Part shown: positions 8,854 to 17,883 of the stretch, in pieces
Layout: every line of letters begins with the position of its first letter
Numbering within the stretch: the first letter of the stretch is position 1
DNA from: an uncultured Mycoplasmatota bacterium
Lineage (GTDB): Bacteria > Bacillota_I > Bacilli_A > RF39 > UBA660
Length of the DNA stretch: 51,307 bases
NCBI GenBank assembly: GCA_948434005.1
Contig: CAOJEH010000010.1
Span: forward strand, 1 to 51,307
Direction: 5' to 3'
Notes under the pieces: model-generated
Seen by the model: the letters and a program-made list of their open reading frames with translations, nothing else
Told to the model about the DNA's origin: nothing
Database searches by the model: none
Program-made: the position numbers and the translations under genes

Positions 8854-10920
8854 TTAAATCCTCTCCTTTTTAAGTTTAGTTGTTTTCATAATAAATTTAT
8901 CAAATGTTATTAACATAGAAGGTAGTAATGTAACAACTACTATCATTGATATAATGGCTCCTCTACATAATAGTTCACAAATAGAACCAATCATATCTAT
9001 TTTTGTATACATTGCAACTCCAAATGTTGCAGCAAAGAAACATAATGCTGATGTGATGATTGAAGGTATAGTAACTTTTAATGTGTTTTTCATAGCTTTT
9101 TCTTTATCTTTTATATTTCTTCTTTCTTCTAAATACTTAGTACTCATTAAAATTGCATAATCAATAGTTGCACCTAACTGAATTGTTCCTACAACAATTG
9201 ACGCTACAAAAGGTAGAGTTACACCAGTATAATAAGATATTGCCAAATTAATAAATATAGCAAATTCTATAGCACAAGTTAGAATTATAGGTAGACCAAA
9301 TGATTTTAAAGTTAAAATCATAATTATAAAGATAACTAAAAGAGATGTATAAGTAACCATATTAAAATCATGATCTGCAATAGTTACTAAATCTTTCATA
9401 AGAGCACCTTCTCCTGCAACTATTCCCTTTTTATCATAATTCTTTACAATCTTTTTCATATTATCTACTTGCTTATTTAATTTATTTGATGCAATCTCAT
9501 AATTTGATGATACAAGTAATAGTTGATATTTTTCATTATTAATTAAATCATTCAAATCTTTATCTAATATATCAGAAGGTATTCCTATTTCTTTTAGTTT
9601 AGATGGACTTGCTGCAAACTCTATTCCTTCTAAATTACTAATATCTTCTATCATATTATTAATATCTTTAGAATTAATATTTCTATCTACTATAATTATT
9701 TGCATAGAATTAATATTAAATTTTTCTTTTAGTTCTTTATTAGATTCATTATAAGGCATAGTAGATGGCATTGATTCATCGAGTTTATAATAAACTTTAT
9801 AATTTTTATATCCATATACAGATGGTATTAATAATATAATAAATACTATTAAAATTACCTTTCTATATTTAATTGAAGTATTTTGTAATTTTTTAAATTC
9901 TGGTAACAAAACTTTATGTTTAGTTTTTTCTAAGGCTTTATCAAATACAAGTAATAAAGCTGGAAATAATGTCATTACACATATTAATCCAAATAAAACT
10001 CCTTTTGCCATAACAATACCAATATCAGTACCTAAAGTTAAATCCATAGTACATAGTGCTAAAAATCCTGCAAAAGTTGTTAAGGAGCTTCCTATAACTG
10101 ATTTAAATGTCTCCTCTATTGCTTCTTCCATAGCTTTTCTATTATCTTTTTTAGATTTTTTTGCTTGTTCATATTTGTGATATAAAAATATTGAAAAATC
10201 TGTTGTTACACCTAATTGTAATACTGCTACTATTGCTTTTGTAATATATGATATTTGTCCTAAAAATACATTTGTACCTAAATTATATAAGATTGCAACA
10301 CCAATGTTTCCTAATAAGAAAATTGGTAATATATATGAATCAGTTGATACTAATAAAACTACAGTACATAGTATTACAGCAATAACAATATAAATTAGCA
10401 TTTCACTATTAGATAAGTCATTGGTATCTAATACTAGTGCAGACATTCCTGCTACTTTAGATGAATCACCTACTGTTTTACGTAAATCTCTAAAAGCTTC
10501 TAAAGTCTTATCATCACTTGTTCCATTTTTAAAGGTTACTAATAAGATAGTTTCATTATCTTTATATAGATTATCAACTACTTCATCTGGTAACATTTCT
10601 TTTGGAATAGTAGTACCAATGAAGTCATTAGCACCCATTACCATATTAATTCCGTCTATCTTTTTAATTTTACTTTCTAGGTTGGTAATCTCTTTATCAC
10701 TCATATTTTCTATCATAACAAAGCTATAGGCACCTAATCCAAAATCATTAGTTAAGATTTTTTCTCCCTTGATTGTTTCATTATTATTTGGTAAATATAC
10801 TAAAATATCATAATTGATTTTAGTCGACTTATAACCAATAACAGCAGGAATCATTAAAAGTACTGCTATCACAACAATCAATTTACTATGATTTGCTATG
10901 AATTTAGATAATTTTTTCAT
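8854..10920 (-). CDS. MMPL-family RND transporter
   Basis: 688 residues with the duplicated RND layout: TM1 at residues 15-35, a large extracytoplasmic loop, a cluster of about five TM helices (about 170-330), then a second TM, loop and five-helix cluster to the C terminus. Motifs such as LGVTTDFSIFLYHKYEQ and LGATIDYAILMSTKYLEE match the TM4 proton-relay (D-Y/F) signature of MMPL proteins in each half. This family exports lipids, hydrophobic compounds or peptides with proton-motive force. The gene has SD AAGGAGAGGAG and is divergent from a TetR gene that likely represses it. Substrate unknown. Confidence 0.92.
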   Translation of the reverse strand: MKKLSKFIANHSKLIVVIAVLLMIPAVIGYKSTKINYDILVYLPNNNETIKGEKILTNDFGLGAYSFVMIENMSDKEITNLESKIKKIDGINMVMGANDFIGTTIPKEMLPDEVVDNLYKDNETILLVTFKNGTSDDKTLEAFRDLRKTVGDSSKVAGMSALVLDTNDLSNSEMLIYIVIAVILCTVVLLVSTDSYILPIFLLGNIGVAILYNLGTNVFLGQISYITKAIVAVLQLGVTTDFSIFLYHKYEQAKKSKKDNRKAMEEAIEETFKSVIGSSLTTFAGFLALCTMDLTLGTDIGIVMAKGVLFGLICVMTLFPALLLVFDKALEKTKHKVLLPEFKKLQNTSIKYRKVILIVFIILLIPSVYGYKNYKVYYKLDESMPSTMPYNESNKELKEKFNINSMQIIIVDRNINSKDINNMIEDISNLEGIEFAASPSKLKEIGIPSDILDKDLNDLINNEKYQLLLVSSNYEIASNKLNKQVDNMKKIVKNYDKKGIVAGEGALMKDLVTIADHDFNMVTYTSLLVIFIIMILTLKSFGLPIILTCAIEFAIFINLAISYYTGVTLPFVASIVVGTIQLGATIDYAILMSTKYLEERRNIKDKEKAMKNTLKVTIPSIITSALCFFAATFGVAMYTKIDMIGSICELLCRGAIISMIVVVTLLPSMLITFDKFIMKTTKLKKERI

Positions 10921-10938
10921 AGTTTCTCCTCTCCTTCG

Positions 10939-11040
10939 TAGAATATTCTATTCTAAATTATTTAAAAAAGCACTTACACAATAAAAAATATGTATTATAT
11001 TAAACATTATTTTAAAAAGTGTATTAACAATATAATACAT
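10939..11040. promoter_or_regulatory. Palindromes between MMPL operon and tetR: candidate TetR operators
   Basis: The 177-bp divergent intergenic region holds a perfect 12-bp palindrome TAGAATATTCTA (10939-10950), close to the MMPL start. It also holds a pair of perfect 12-bp inverted arms, ATGTATTATATT (10990-11001) and AATATAATACAT (11029-11040), whose centres are 39 bp apart, close to four helical turns. TetR proteins bind palindromes of this kind in divergent promoters. Which palindrome is the operator cannot be decided from sequence. Confidence 0.5.
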
Positions 11041-11097
11041 AGTGTAGTTTATCTTTACAATTGATTATTAATTATTTATAATAATCTTGGTGATTTT

Positions 11098-11658
11098 ATG
11101 AAAAAGAAAACAGATTTAAGAATTATTAAAACTCATAAAGCCCTGTATAAGGCTTTAATCGATTTATTAAAAGAAATGGAATATGAAAAAATAAAGATAT
11201 CTGATTTATGTACTAAGGCTATGGTTAATAGGTCTACTTTTTATGCTCATTTTAATGATAAGTATGATTTATTTGATAGTTTCTTAAAAGATTTAAAACA
11301 AGGACTTATCGATGAGTTAGATGGAAGTAAAAAGATTGATAATGTTAGAGATTACTATTTAGAGTTAATAAAGGTGTTTATAAATCACATTGATATTAAT
11401 AAAGAAACTTATAAATCTATTATTGTTAATAATAGAAATAGTATTATTTTAGATATGCTTTATGATACTATTAAAATGGATTTTAAAAAGAAAAATGATA
11501 AGTTTTCCAAAACAAAAACAGACATACCAGAAGATATAATGTTAGAGTTTTATCTAGGTGGAATTATTAATTTAGGTATATATTTTATTAATAGTAATAA
11601 ATATAGTAAAGATGATATTATAAATGATTTATTAAAATTACTTCCTAAAGACATATAA
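11098..11658 (+). CDS. TetR/AcrR-family repressor
   Basis: 186 residues. The N-terminal ~50 form the TetR helix-turn-helix (ALYKALIDLLKEMEYEKIKISDLCTKAMVNRSTFYAHFNDKYDLF), with the family's S/R-TFY-HF-K/D-L block. The remainder is an all-helical ligand/dimerisation domain (C-terminal DUF-type seen in AcrR-like proteins). It is transcribed away from the MMPL operon and is followed by a bidirectional terminator. By analogy with AcrR/TtgR it probably represses the exporter and is released by a hydrophobic ligand; ligand unknown. Confidence 0.9.
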   Translation: MKKKTDLRIIKTHKALYKALIDLLKEMEYEKIKISDLCTKAMVNRSTFYAHFNDKYDLFDSFLKDLKQGLIDELDGSKKIDNVRDYYLELIKVFINHIDINKETYKSIIVNNRNSIILDMLYDTIKMDFKKKNDKFSKTKTDIPEDIMLEFYLGGIINLGIYFINSNKYSKDDIINDLLKLLPKDI

Positions 11659-11686
11659 AAAAGTCACAATTTAATGTGACTTTTTT
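11657..11686. terminator. Bidirectional terminator between tetR and tig
   Basis: AAAAAAGTCAC ... GTGACTTTTTT with an 8-nt loop lies between convergent gene ends. Poly-A and poly-T flanks make it functional for both strands. Confidence 0.85.
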
Positions 11687-12959
11687 ACTTATTTAATTCC
11701 TTTAGTGTCTCTATTGTCTTTCTCATTTCAAGATCATATTTAATCATATCTATGCTACCAAATTGAGCTAGGAATTCTTCTTTTTTCATATTATATTTTT
11801 CTGCTAGTTTATCTGCTTCTTGTTCTGCTTCTTTCATAGTTACTTCAATTTTTTCTAAAGTCATTATTTCTTCTAACATTAATCTATATAATACGTTTTG
11901 ATATCCTTCTTTTTCAAGTTGATTTCTTAAATCAGCTTCAGTTGATTTTGTAAATTGATAATATACATCTAGACTTATTCCTTGCATCTTCATTTGTTCT
12001 TCAAAACGATGCATTAGGCGATCAACTTCTTCTGCTACCATTTGTTCTGGAATATCTACTTCTACATTCTTTCCTACTGTTTCTAAGATATTATCAACAT
12101 ATTTATTTTCAGAATCCATCTCTTTTTGGGCTTTAATAGAATTTTCAATTTCTTTTTCAAGTTTTTCTTTAGTATCTACTCCCTCTAGGCCTAAATCTTC
12201 AAAGAAATCTTCATCTAATTCTCTAGCTTGTTTTTGTTTTACTTCATTTACTTTAACCTTGAATACTACAGGAGCGCCTTTTAAATCATCTACCCCATAA
12301 TCTTCTGGGAAAGTTAAATTAATATCTTTTTCTTCACCTGGTTTCATTCCAATTACTTGGTCTTCAAAACCTGGTATAAATGTATTAGAACCAATTTCTA
12401 GTGAATAATTTTCTCCTTTTCCACCTTCAAATGCCTCACCATCTTTAAATCCTTCAAAATCTATTATTGCAATATCTCCAGATTCTACTTTACCATCTTT
12501 AGTTACTAATTCTGTATATTTTTCTAAAACATGTGAAAGTTCATGTTCTATTTCTTCTTTAGTTACTTTTACTTTTTCTGGTTTAATATTTAGTCCTTTA
12601 TACTTCTTTATATTAACCTCTGGTTTTGTAATTATTTTAAAACTGAATTCAACTTTTTTATCATCAATACTTTTTAAATTGACATCTGGTTGTATTACTG
12701 GTACTAAATCTTTATCTTTCATAGCTTTATCATATGCATCTTGTAATACTATATCAGCGGCTGGTAAAAATAATGATTCAATTCCAAATTTCTTTATATA
12801 AACATCTTTTGGAACTTTTCCCTTTCTAAACCCATCTACTTTAGCATCTTTTTTCTTATCATTAAATGCTTTATCTAGAGCTTGTTGCCAAGCTTCACCA
12901 TTAATCTTAACTTCTACTTCATGTACGTTTTTATTTTTAGTTTCTTTTTTACTTGCCAT
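11685..12959 (-). CDS. tig: Trigger factor
   Basis: 424 residues, the usual length. The N-terminal ribosome-binding domain carries the signature GFRKGKVP (about residue 43-50) that docks to L23. The middle is an FKBP-type peptidyl-prolyl isomerase domain (GDIAIIDFEGFKDGEAFEGGKGENYSLEIGS ... F-IPGFEDQVIGM). The C-terminal helical chaperone arms follow. It folds nascent chains at the ribosome exit. Monocistronic here, with promoter between it and greA and a shared terminator with tetR. In Bacilli tig lies near clpX/lon; here lon is about 5 kb away. Confidence 0.97.
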   Translation of the reverse strand: MASKKETKNKNVHEVEVKINGEAWQQALDKAFNDKKKDAKVDGFRKGKVPKDVYIKKFGIESLFLPAADIVLQDAYDKAMKDKDLVPVIQPDVNLKSIDDKKVEFSFKIITKPEVNIKKYKGLNIKPEKVKVTKEEIEHELSHVLEKYTELVTKDGKVESGDIAIIDFEGFKDGEAFEGGKGENYSLEIGSNTFIPGFEDQVIGMKPGEEKDINLTFPEDYGVDDLKGAPVVFKVKVNEVKQKQARELDEDFFEDLGLEGVDTKEKLEKEIENSIKAQKEMDSENKYVDNILETVGKNVEVDIPEQMVAEEVDRLMHRFEEQMKMQGISLDVYYQFTKSTEADLRNQLEKEGYQNVLYRLMLEEIMTLEKIEVTMKEAEQEADKLAEKYNMKKEEFLAQFGSIDMIKYDLEMRKTIETLKELNK

Positions 12960-13040
12960 AATATTCCCTCCAACACGTTATATTATATCTTATAATATGT
13001 TATTTAACAACCAGTTTTTTTACTTTTTTTATTATTTTAC

Positions 13041-13071
13041 AAAAAAAAGAATAACTTCTAATTATTCTTTT
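13041..13071 (-). terminator. Terminator after greA
   Basis: A 10-bp stem AAAAGAATAA / TTATTCTTTT with a 7-nt loop, followed on the minus strand by a run of T (complement of 13041-13048), directly past the greA stop. Confidence 0.85.
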
Positions 13072-13079
13072 AAAACTAG

Positions 13080-13565
13080 TTAACTAATTGCTTTTATTTC
13101 TACTTGATATGAACCATTAGGGCTTTTTACTGTTACAATATCCCCTACCTTATGGTCAAGTAAAGCTTGTGCAATTGGAGACTCATTTGATATTTTGCTT
13201 TCAAATGGATCAGCTTCTTGACTACCAACAATCTTATACTCGTCTCCTTCGTCTTCATCATCATCGTCAACATATTTTATAGCAACTGTAGTACCAAGAG
13301 ATACTTTAGATGTATCAGATTTTGTTATAATTGAAACATTTTCTAACATTTTCTCAACAGTTTGGATTCTTGCTTCAATTTGGGCTTGTTCATCCCTTGC
13401 AGCATCATATTCAGCATTCTCTGATAAATCTCCTAATGCTCTCGCTTCTTTTATCGCAATTATATTCTCTGGTCTTCTTACATTTATTAAATTATCTAAT
13501 TCTTTTTTTAGTTCTTCTAAACCCTCTTGTGTTAAATATACTGTCTTTTGATTTTCCTTAGCCAT
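13080..13565 (-). CDS. greA: Transcription elongation factor GreA
   Basis: About 161 residues. An N-terminal antiparallel coiled coil (residues about 10-75) carries the tip acidic motif in GDLSENAEYDAARDEQ that reaches the RNA polymerase active site and triggers cleavage of backtracked RNA. A C-terminal FKBP-like domain follows (SPIAQALLDHKVGDIV). An unusual acidic insertion DDDDEDEGDE sits in the C-terminal domain. The start is the ATG at 13563-13565 with AGAGGTG spaced six bases; an apparent GTG three codons upstream lies within that SD. The position at the end of the trmR-trhP cluster matches B. subtilis. Confidence 0.96.
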   Translation of the reverse strand: MAKENQKTVYLTQEGLEELKKELDNLINVRRPENIIAIKEARALGDLSENAEYDAARDEQAQIEARIQTVEKMLENVSIITKSDTSKVSLGTTVAIKYVDDDDEDEGDEYKIVGSQEADPFESKISNESPIAQALLDHKVGDIVTVKSPNGSYQVEIKAIS

Positions 13566-13680
13566 TTTGTTCACCTCTTAATCATAACTGGTTAACATAA
13601 TACTATAAAAATAGTATTTTGTCAATCTCCAATTATCGCTTGGGATTGCATATTATATCATAAAATGTAAAAAATTGCAA

Positions 13681-14811
13681 CTATTTTTGGTATTTTTTGA
13701 TCTCATTTAAAAACATTTTATCTGTCATACCACTAATAAAATCAATTACTTTTCTTTTATCACTAGTATTAATATTATAATTAGTAGTTTGATCATTTAA
13801 AAATACTTTAAAAATAATATTTCTTTTATCATTTTTTTCTATAGCATCTAAATACACTTTATATAGTATTTCCATACCAGTTTTGTAATAATTATATTCA
13901 TCTTTAGTTAAAGATTTACTATAAATTTCTTTATGATTAAATTTTTTTAATTTTAATAAAGCTTCAAATACTTTATCACTCATTTTAATATATGGTTTAT
14001 TCATACTATTATTTATAATATCTAATACTATAGTATTAACTATTTCTTTATTATTATTTCCTAATATATTTGTTATATTTTTAGGAATACTCTCTCTTTT
14101 AAAAGTTCCTAGGTTTATAGCGTCTTCTATGTCTCTACCGATATAAGCAATTATATCAGATATTCTTACAATGCATCCTTCTAAAGTCATTGGTCTATAT
14201 TTTTTAGATGATTTTATATCTTTATAACTATCATTATATTGTTTTATAAACTCTTCTTTAGTTTTTTTCATTGGTTCATATTTGGAGCTTAGCATTTCTC
14301 CATTATGACATATAACACCGTCTAAAACTTGAATAGTTAGATTTATTCCTTTACCACAAGCATCTACATACATTAATTCTCTTACACTTTGAACATTATG
14401 GGAAAAGTATTCTCCTAATTCTTTTAAAGATATTTCATTAAGCATAGCTTCTCCTGAATGTCCTAAAGGAGTATGTCCAATATCATGAGCTAGTGCGATT
14501 GCTTCACATAAATCCTCATTCAAATTTAGAGCCCTTGCAATTGTTCTTGATATCTTAGATACCAATTGAACATGGATCATTCTTTTTGAGATATGGTCGT
14601 TATCTTTAAATGAATATACTTGTGTTTTACCAAGATATCTTGTATAACTTAATGAATGTATTATTCTATCTACATCTCTAAAATATGGAGTTCTAATATC
14701 ATTACTATTTTCTTTTTCTATTCTAATAGCATCACTACTTTTAGTAGCATAATCTGATAATAAGCTTTCTTTTTCTAAAAAATTATTCATTGCCTGTTCT
14801 ATATTTGTCAT
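13681..14811 (-). CDS. dGTPase-like HD-domain phosphohydrolase
   Basis: About 376 residues of the deoxyguanosinetriphosphate triphosphohydrolase-like family. Recognisable features are the N-terminal RTPYFRDVDRIIHSLSYTRYLGKTQVY, equivalent to the 'RT-FQRDRDRIIHS-AFRRL--KTQV' signature. The HD metal site follows (H in RMIHVQLVSKI; HD in ALAHDIGHTPLGH; a later Asp in ISDIIAYIGRDIEDA). These enzymes hydrolyse dNTPs to nucleosides and triphosphate and control dNTP pools. The start is the ATG at 14809-14811 (TAATATG after the trhP1 stop); an upstream TTG overlaps the SD AAGGAA. Co-transcribed with the U32 genes. Confidence 0.88.
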   Translation of the reverse strand: MTNIEQAMNNFLEKESLLSDYATKSSDAIRIEKENSNDIRTPYFRDVDRIIHSLSYTRYLGKTQVYSFKDNDHISKRMIHVQLVSKISRTIARALNLNEDLCEAIALAHDIGHTPLGHSGEAMLNEISLKELGEYFSHNVQSVRELMYVDACGKGINLTIQVLDGVICHNGEMLSSKYEPMKKTKEEFIKQYNDSYKDIKSSKKYRPMTLEGCIVRISDIIAYIGRDIEDAINLGTFKRESIPKNITNILGNNNKEIVNTIVLDIINNSMNKPYIKMSDKVFEALLKLKKFNHKEIYSKSLTKDEYNYYKTGMEILYKVYLDAIEKNDKRNIIFKVFLNDQTTNYNINTSDKRKVIDFISGMTDKMFLNEIKKYQK

Positions 14812-14812
14812 A

Positions 14813-16000
14813 TTATTCAACTTCCTTTACTAACCTTATCATTGAATATTCACATATATCTATATCTGTATCTAGATAAATATAATAAATATTATCTGGG
14901 TGTCTTGCAATATCTATTTTTTCTTTATCTTCATTAAATAGCTCTTCTACTATAAATAAAATCGTATCTTTATTTGGTGTAAATAGCTCTACTTTATCTC
15001 CTACTTTAAAATAATTTCTTTCATATATCTTTACTAATTTATTTTTTTTATCATAAGATATTACTTGTCCTAAATAATCTTGATTAGATGCCTCACTTCT
15101 ACCTGTATAATATTGGTCAGTATAATCTGCTTCTTTTGTTAAATAATGTGTAGAAGTTTCTCTATTGGCAACACGAGATAATATCATTTCTTGTTTGGAA
15201 ATAAACTCTTCTGTTAATTCATTATTATATATAGCATCAATTATTTTTCTATATGTTCCAATAACTGTTGCTAGATAGTAAATTGACCTCATTCTTCCTT
15301 CTACTTTTAGACTCTTAACATTAATATCAATTAGATCTTTTATATGTCTAGCTAAATTTAAATCTTTTGTAGCCATAGTAAAATCATTATTATCAGTCTT
15401 AAAACTAAATCTACATACTTGACTACATCCCCCTCTATTAGCATCTCTATTAGTTACATAATTAGATAATGCACACCTTCCAGACATACAAGTACACATC
15501 GCACCGTGAATAAACACTTCTATATCTATTTTAGTTTTGTCTATTATTTCTTTTATTTCTTCTTTTGATAGTTCTCTTGCAAGTACTATTCTATCAATAC
15601 CTTCATTTTTAAAGTACTTAACTGCTTCATAATTAGTAGTTGAATTTTGGGTAGATAAATGAACTTCTACATTTTTATGTTTTTCTTTTATATATGAAAT
15701 AATAAATGGATCACTTACTATAAATGCATCTATTCCTGCAGAAGTAACTTCATCTATATACTCTTCTACTCCTTCCATATCTTCATTATGAAAGACTATA
15801 TTTAAAGTTAAATATACTTTTTTATTAAGTTTGTGAGCAAAATCACATGCTTTTTTTATTTCTTCTTTTGAAAAATTAGTGGCATTAGCACGTAACCCAT
15901 ATTTATAACCACCAAAATAAACTGCATCTGCTCCATACAATAAATTAATTTTTAATCTTTCTAAATCTCCGGCTGGAGCTAGTAACTCAATTTTTTTCAT
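14813..16000 (-). CDS. trhP1: U32-family tRNA 5-hydroxyuridine synthesis protein (TrhP/YrrO-like)
   Basis: 395 residues of the peptidase-U32 family. It has the opening KIELLAPAGDLERLKINLLYGADAVYFGG and the family signature EVFIHGAMCTCMSGRCALSNYVTNRDANRGGCSQVCRFSF (about residues 160-200), whose cysteines bind an Fe-S cluster. A C-terminal beta domain follows (YTGRSEASNQDYLGQV ... VGDKVELFTPN). In B. subtilis YrrN/YrrO (TrhP) are needed for 5-hydroxyuridine at the tRNA wobble position from prephenate. The gene follows the YrrN-like gene by one base and is followed by the HD gene. The TrhP function is by homology and by its cluster with trmR and greA. Confidence 0.88.
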   Translation of the reverse strand: MKKIELLAPAGDLERLKINLLYGADAVYFGGYKYGLRANATNFSKEEIKKACDFAHKLNKKVYLTLNIVFHNEDMEGVEEYIDEVTSAGIDAFIVSDPFIISYIKEKHKNVEVHLSTQNSTTNYEAVKYFKNEGIDRIVLARELSKEEIKEIIDKTKIDIEVFIHGAMCTCMSGRCALSNYVTNRDANRGGCSQVCRFSFKTDNNDFTMATKDLNLARHIKDLIDINVKSLKVEGRMRSIYYLATVIGTYRKIIDAIYNNELTEEFISKQEMILSRVANRETSTHYLTKEADYTDQYYTGRSEASNQDYLGQVISYDKKNKLVKIYERNYFKVGDKVELFTPNKDTILFIVEELFNEDKEKIDIARHPDNIYYIYLDTDIDICEYSMIRLVKEVE

Positions 16001-16001
16001 A

Positions 16002-16880
16002 TTACTTCACCTTATAAATCGTTTTTCGATAAAAGAAATTAGTATTTCTTCCTAATAATTCATTTTGTTTATGTAACCAATTTTTATAATCATTATCATC
16101 CATAGTTTTATAATTTTTTAAATAATATTCAATATTTTTAATACATTCAATAAATATACTATGTTTTATCATATCTTCTTTTAGTAATATATAGTCTAAT
16201 TTAGTATTAGTTAATTCTCTTAATATCTTAGAACCATTCATAAGTTTATCTAAAATGAAACTAGTTCCAAACTCATTTTCTTTTAAATAATACTTTTGTT
16301 TAGATTTAGGTTCTATTATATTTATATCATCTTTTTTTTCTAATTTATAATTTATATAATAATTAGTTACTAAAGACCTTTTTGAAAAGGCAACTATTGG
16401 ATATGATATTAATTCTACTATAGGGACTATTTTTGTATTTCTTATAATTTCAATTATTTCACCTGTAGTTATTTCTTTAGATATAAGAGCATATTTTACT
16501 CCTTTTTTATAGTAATAATTACATGTTTTATAGTTAGTAACCATAAAAGTACTATCCCATACTAAATCAGTCTTTAGGCCAAGTTCTTTTTTTAAATTTA
16601 ATATAGCTAAGTCATAATAAAATATCCCTTTTATTTTTAAATCATCTATTTTTAATAGTGTCTCTTTTAATTTTTCTATATCACTATTAAAAATATTTTT
16701 ATTTATACTGATAAATATATTAATATTTTTATATTTATCAATTATTTTTATTATTTCATCTAAACTATAGTAATTAATAGATTCTACGGAATAATCTTTA
16801 AGTGGAAGTAAAAACGTATTAATACCATTTTCTATATAACTATCTAAATTGTTTATACTTGGTTTTACTATTATATTCAT
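16002..16880 (-). CDS. trhP2: U32-family protein, YrrN-like partner of TrhP1
   Basis: 292 residues with the U32 TIM-barrel pattern (NIIVKPSINNLDSYIENGINTFLLPL ... FYYDLAILNLKKELGLKTDLVWDSTFMVTNY ... KGVKYALISKEI). It lacks the cysteine-rich signature of its neighbour, as does B. subtilis YrrN (309 aa). It is stacked directly upstream of trhP1 with a one-base gap, matching yrrN-yrrO. Likely acts as partner in tRNA wobble-uridine hydroxylation. More divergent than trhP1, so the exact role is less sure. Confidence 0.75.
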   Translation of the reverse strand: MNIIVKPSINNLDSYIENGINTFLLPLKDYSVESINYYSLDEIIKIIDKYKNINIFISINKNIFNSDIEKLKETLLKIDDLKIKGIFYYDLAILNLKKELGLKTDLVWDSTFMVTNYKTCNYYYKKGVKYALISKEITTGEIIEIIRNTKIVPIVELISYPIVAFSKRSLVTNYYINYKLEKKDDINIIEPKSKQKYYLKENEFGTSFILDKLMNGSKILRELTNTKLDYILLKEDMIKHSIFIECIKNIEYYLKNYKTMDDNDYKNWLHKQNELLGRNTNFFYRKTIYKVK

Positions 16881-16911
16881 ACTACACCTCGAAATTATTA
16901 TATACTACCAT

Positions 16912-16947
16912 AAGAAAAAAATAAAGGTAAATAAATTTAACCTTTAT
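16912..16947 (-). terminator. Terminator after the NlpC/P60 gene
   Basis: An 8-bp stem ATAAAGGT (16921-16928) / ACCTTTAT (16940-16947) with a T-run on the minus strand (complement of 16914-16920). It overlaps the stop codon of the NlpC/P60 gene. Confidence 0.75.
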
Positions 16948-17863
16948 ATTTTATAATACGTTTTGCTTTTGATGGATGTCTATAATCATAACTAGTAATA
17001 ATTATTCCAACTTTTGGATTTGAGGCATGAATAACTTGCCCATTTCCTATATACAATGCGACATGATTAATTTTACTACCATTACTGTAAAATATTAAGT
17101 CTCCCGCTTGAATATTACTGAATTCTACATCCTGATAAGTAGAGTCTTCGGCTTGTTCAGCGGCAGTTCTTTTCAAACTATAACCATATTTTGCATATAC
17201 TTGTTTTGTAAAACAACTACAATCAATTCCCTTAGTTAGGCTACATCCACCAAGTACATAAGGATTTCCTTTAAATTTCTTAGCATATTTAACGACTTTT
17301 TTTCTTTTTTCTTTTATCTTTTTCGGTGCATTATCAGTTCCTGTTGGTATATTATCATTAGCTTCAGTTTCAGTTTGGTTTGTAGAGCTATTATTTGTAT
17401 TTCCTTCCCCTTCATCTTTATATGCATTTTTTCCACTTACCTTTCCATATTGATCACCAATTTTTTTTCTATTGTCATCAAATGGATCATATCCTTGGTC
17501 TTCTAACTCGCTCATTCTTGTATAAATATCTGTAGCTGATTCCCAACATCCTGGAATTGAAAATGAATTTGGTAATATTTGCATAGCTAAATCAACTATG
17601 AATGGGATAAAGAATACAATTACTGCTGCAATAAACTTATTTAGTAAAGATTTCATCTTCTTTCCTTGAGGATCATCGGGAGAAGTTACCATCTTAAATA
17701 ACTGAATTCCCGCCATAATAATCAAAAGTATAGGTACAGCGAATTGGATTATCTCCATAGCTTGTTTGATTACATATATATATGTAGCAATACCATAATC
17801 ACCACAACAACTATCTATATCTGATGAACACATCAGACCATCTAATATTTGAATATATCTCAT
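16937..17863 (-). CDS. NlpC/P60 endopeptidase fused to VirB2/TrbC-like membrane module
   Basis: 308 residues. Residues about 25-90 carry two hydrophobic helices separated by SPDDPQGKKMKSLLNK, the arrangement of TrbC/VirB2 pilin-like proteins and of the mycoplasma 'Mbov_0395' pilin-like group. A low-complexity linker (Asn/Thr/Glu-rich, residues about 140-175) leads to a C-terminal NlpC/P60 cysteine peptidase: catalytic Cys in GIDCSCFTKQVY, His in INHVALYIGNGQVIHA. The peptidase cuts peptidoglycan stem peptides. The protein would be membrane-anchored with the enzyme outside. It lies between the trmR and trhP genes of an otherwise Bacillus-like cluster. The domain fusion is unusual; a role beyond wall cleavage is unknown. 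Confidence 0.85.
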   Translation of the reverse strand: MRYIQILDGLMCSSDIDSCCGDYGIATYIYVIKQAMEIIQFAVPILLIIMAGIQLFKMVTSPDDPQGKKMKSLLNKFIAAVIVFFIPFIVDLAMQILPNSFSIPGCWESATDIYTRMSELEDQGYDPFDDNRKKIGDQYGKVSGKNAYKDEGEGNTNNSSTNQTETEANDNIPTGTDNAPKKIKEKRKKVVKYAKKFKGNPYVLGGCSLTKGIDCSCFTKQVYAKYGYSLKRTAAEQAEDSTYQDVEFSNIQAGDLIFYSNGSKINHVALYIGNGQVIHASNPKVGIIITSYDYRHPSKAKRIIKYKG

Positions 17864-17883
17864 TCTATCACCACTAACTTTAT

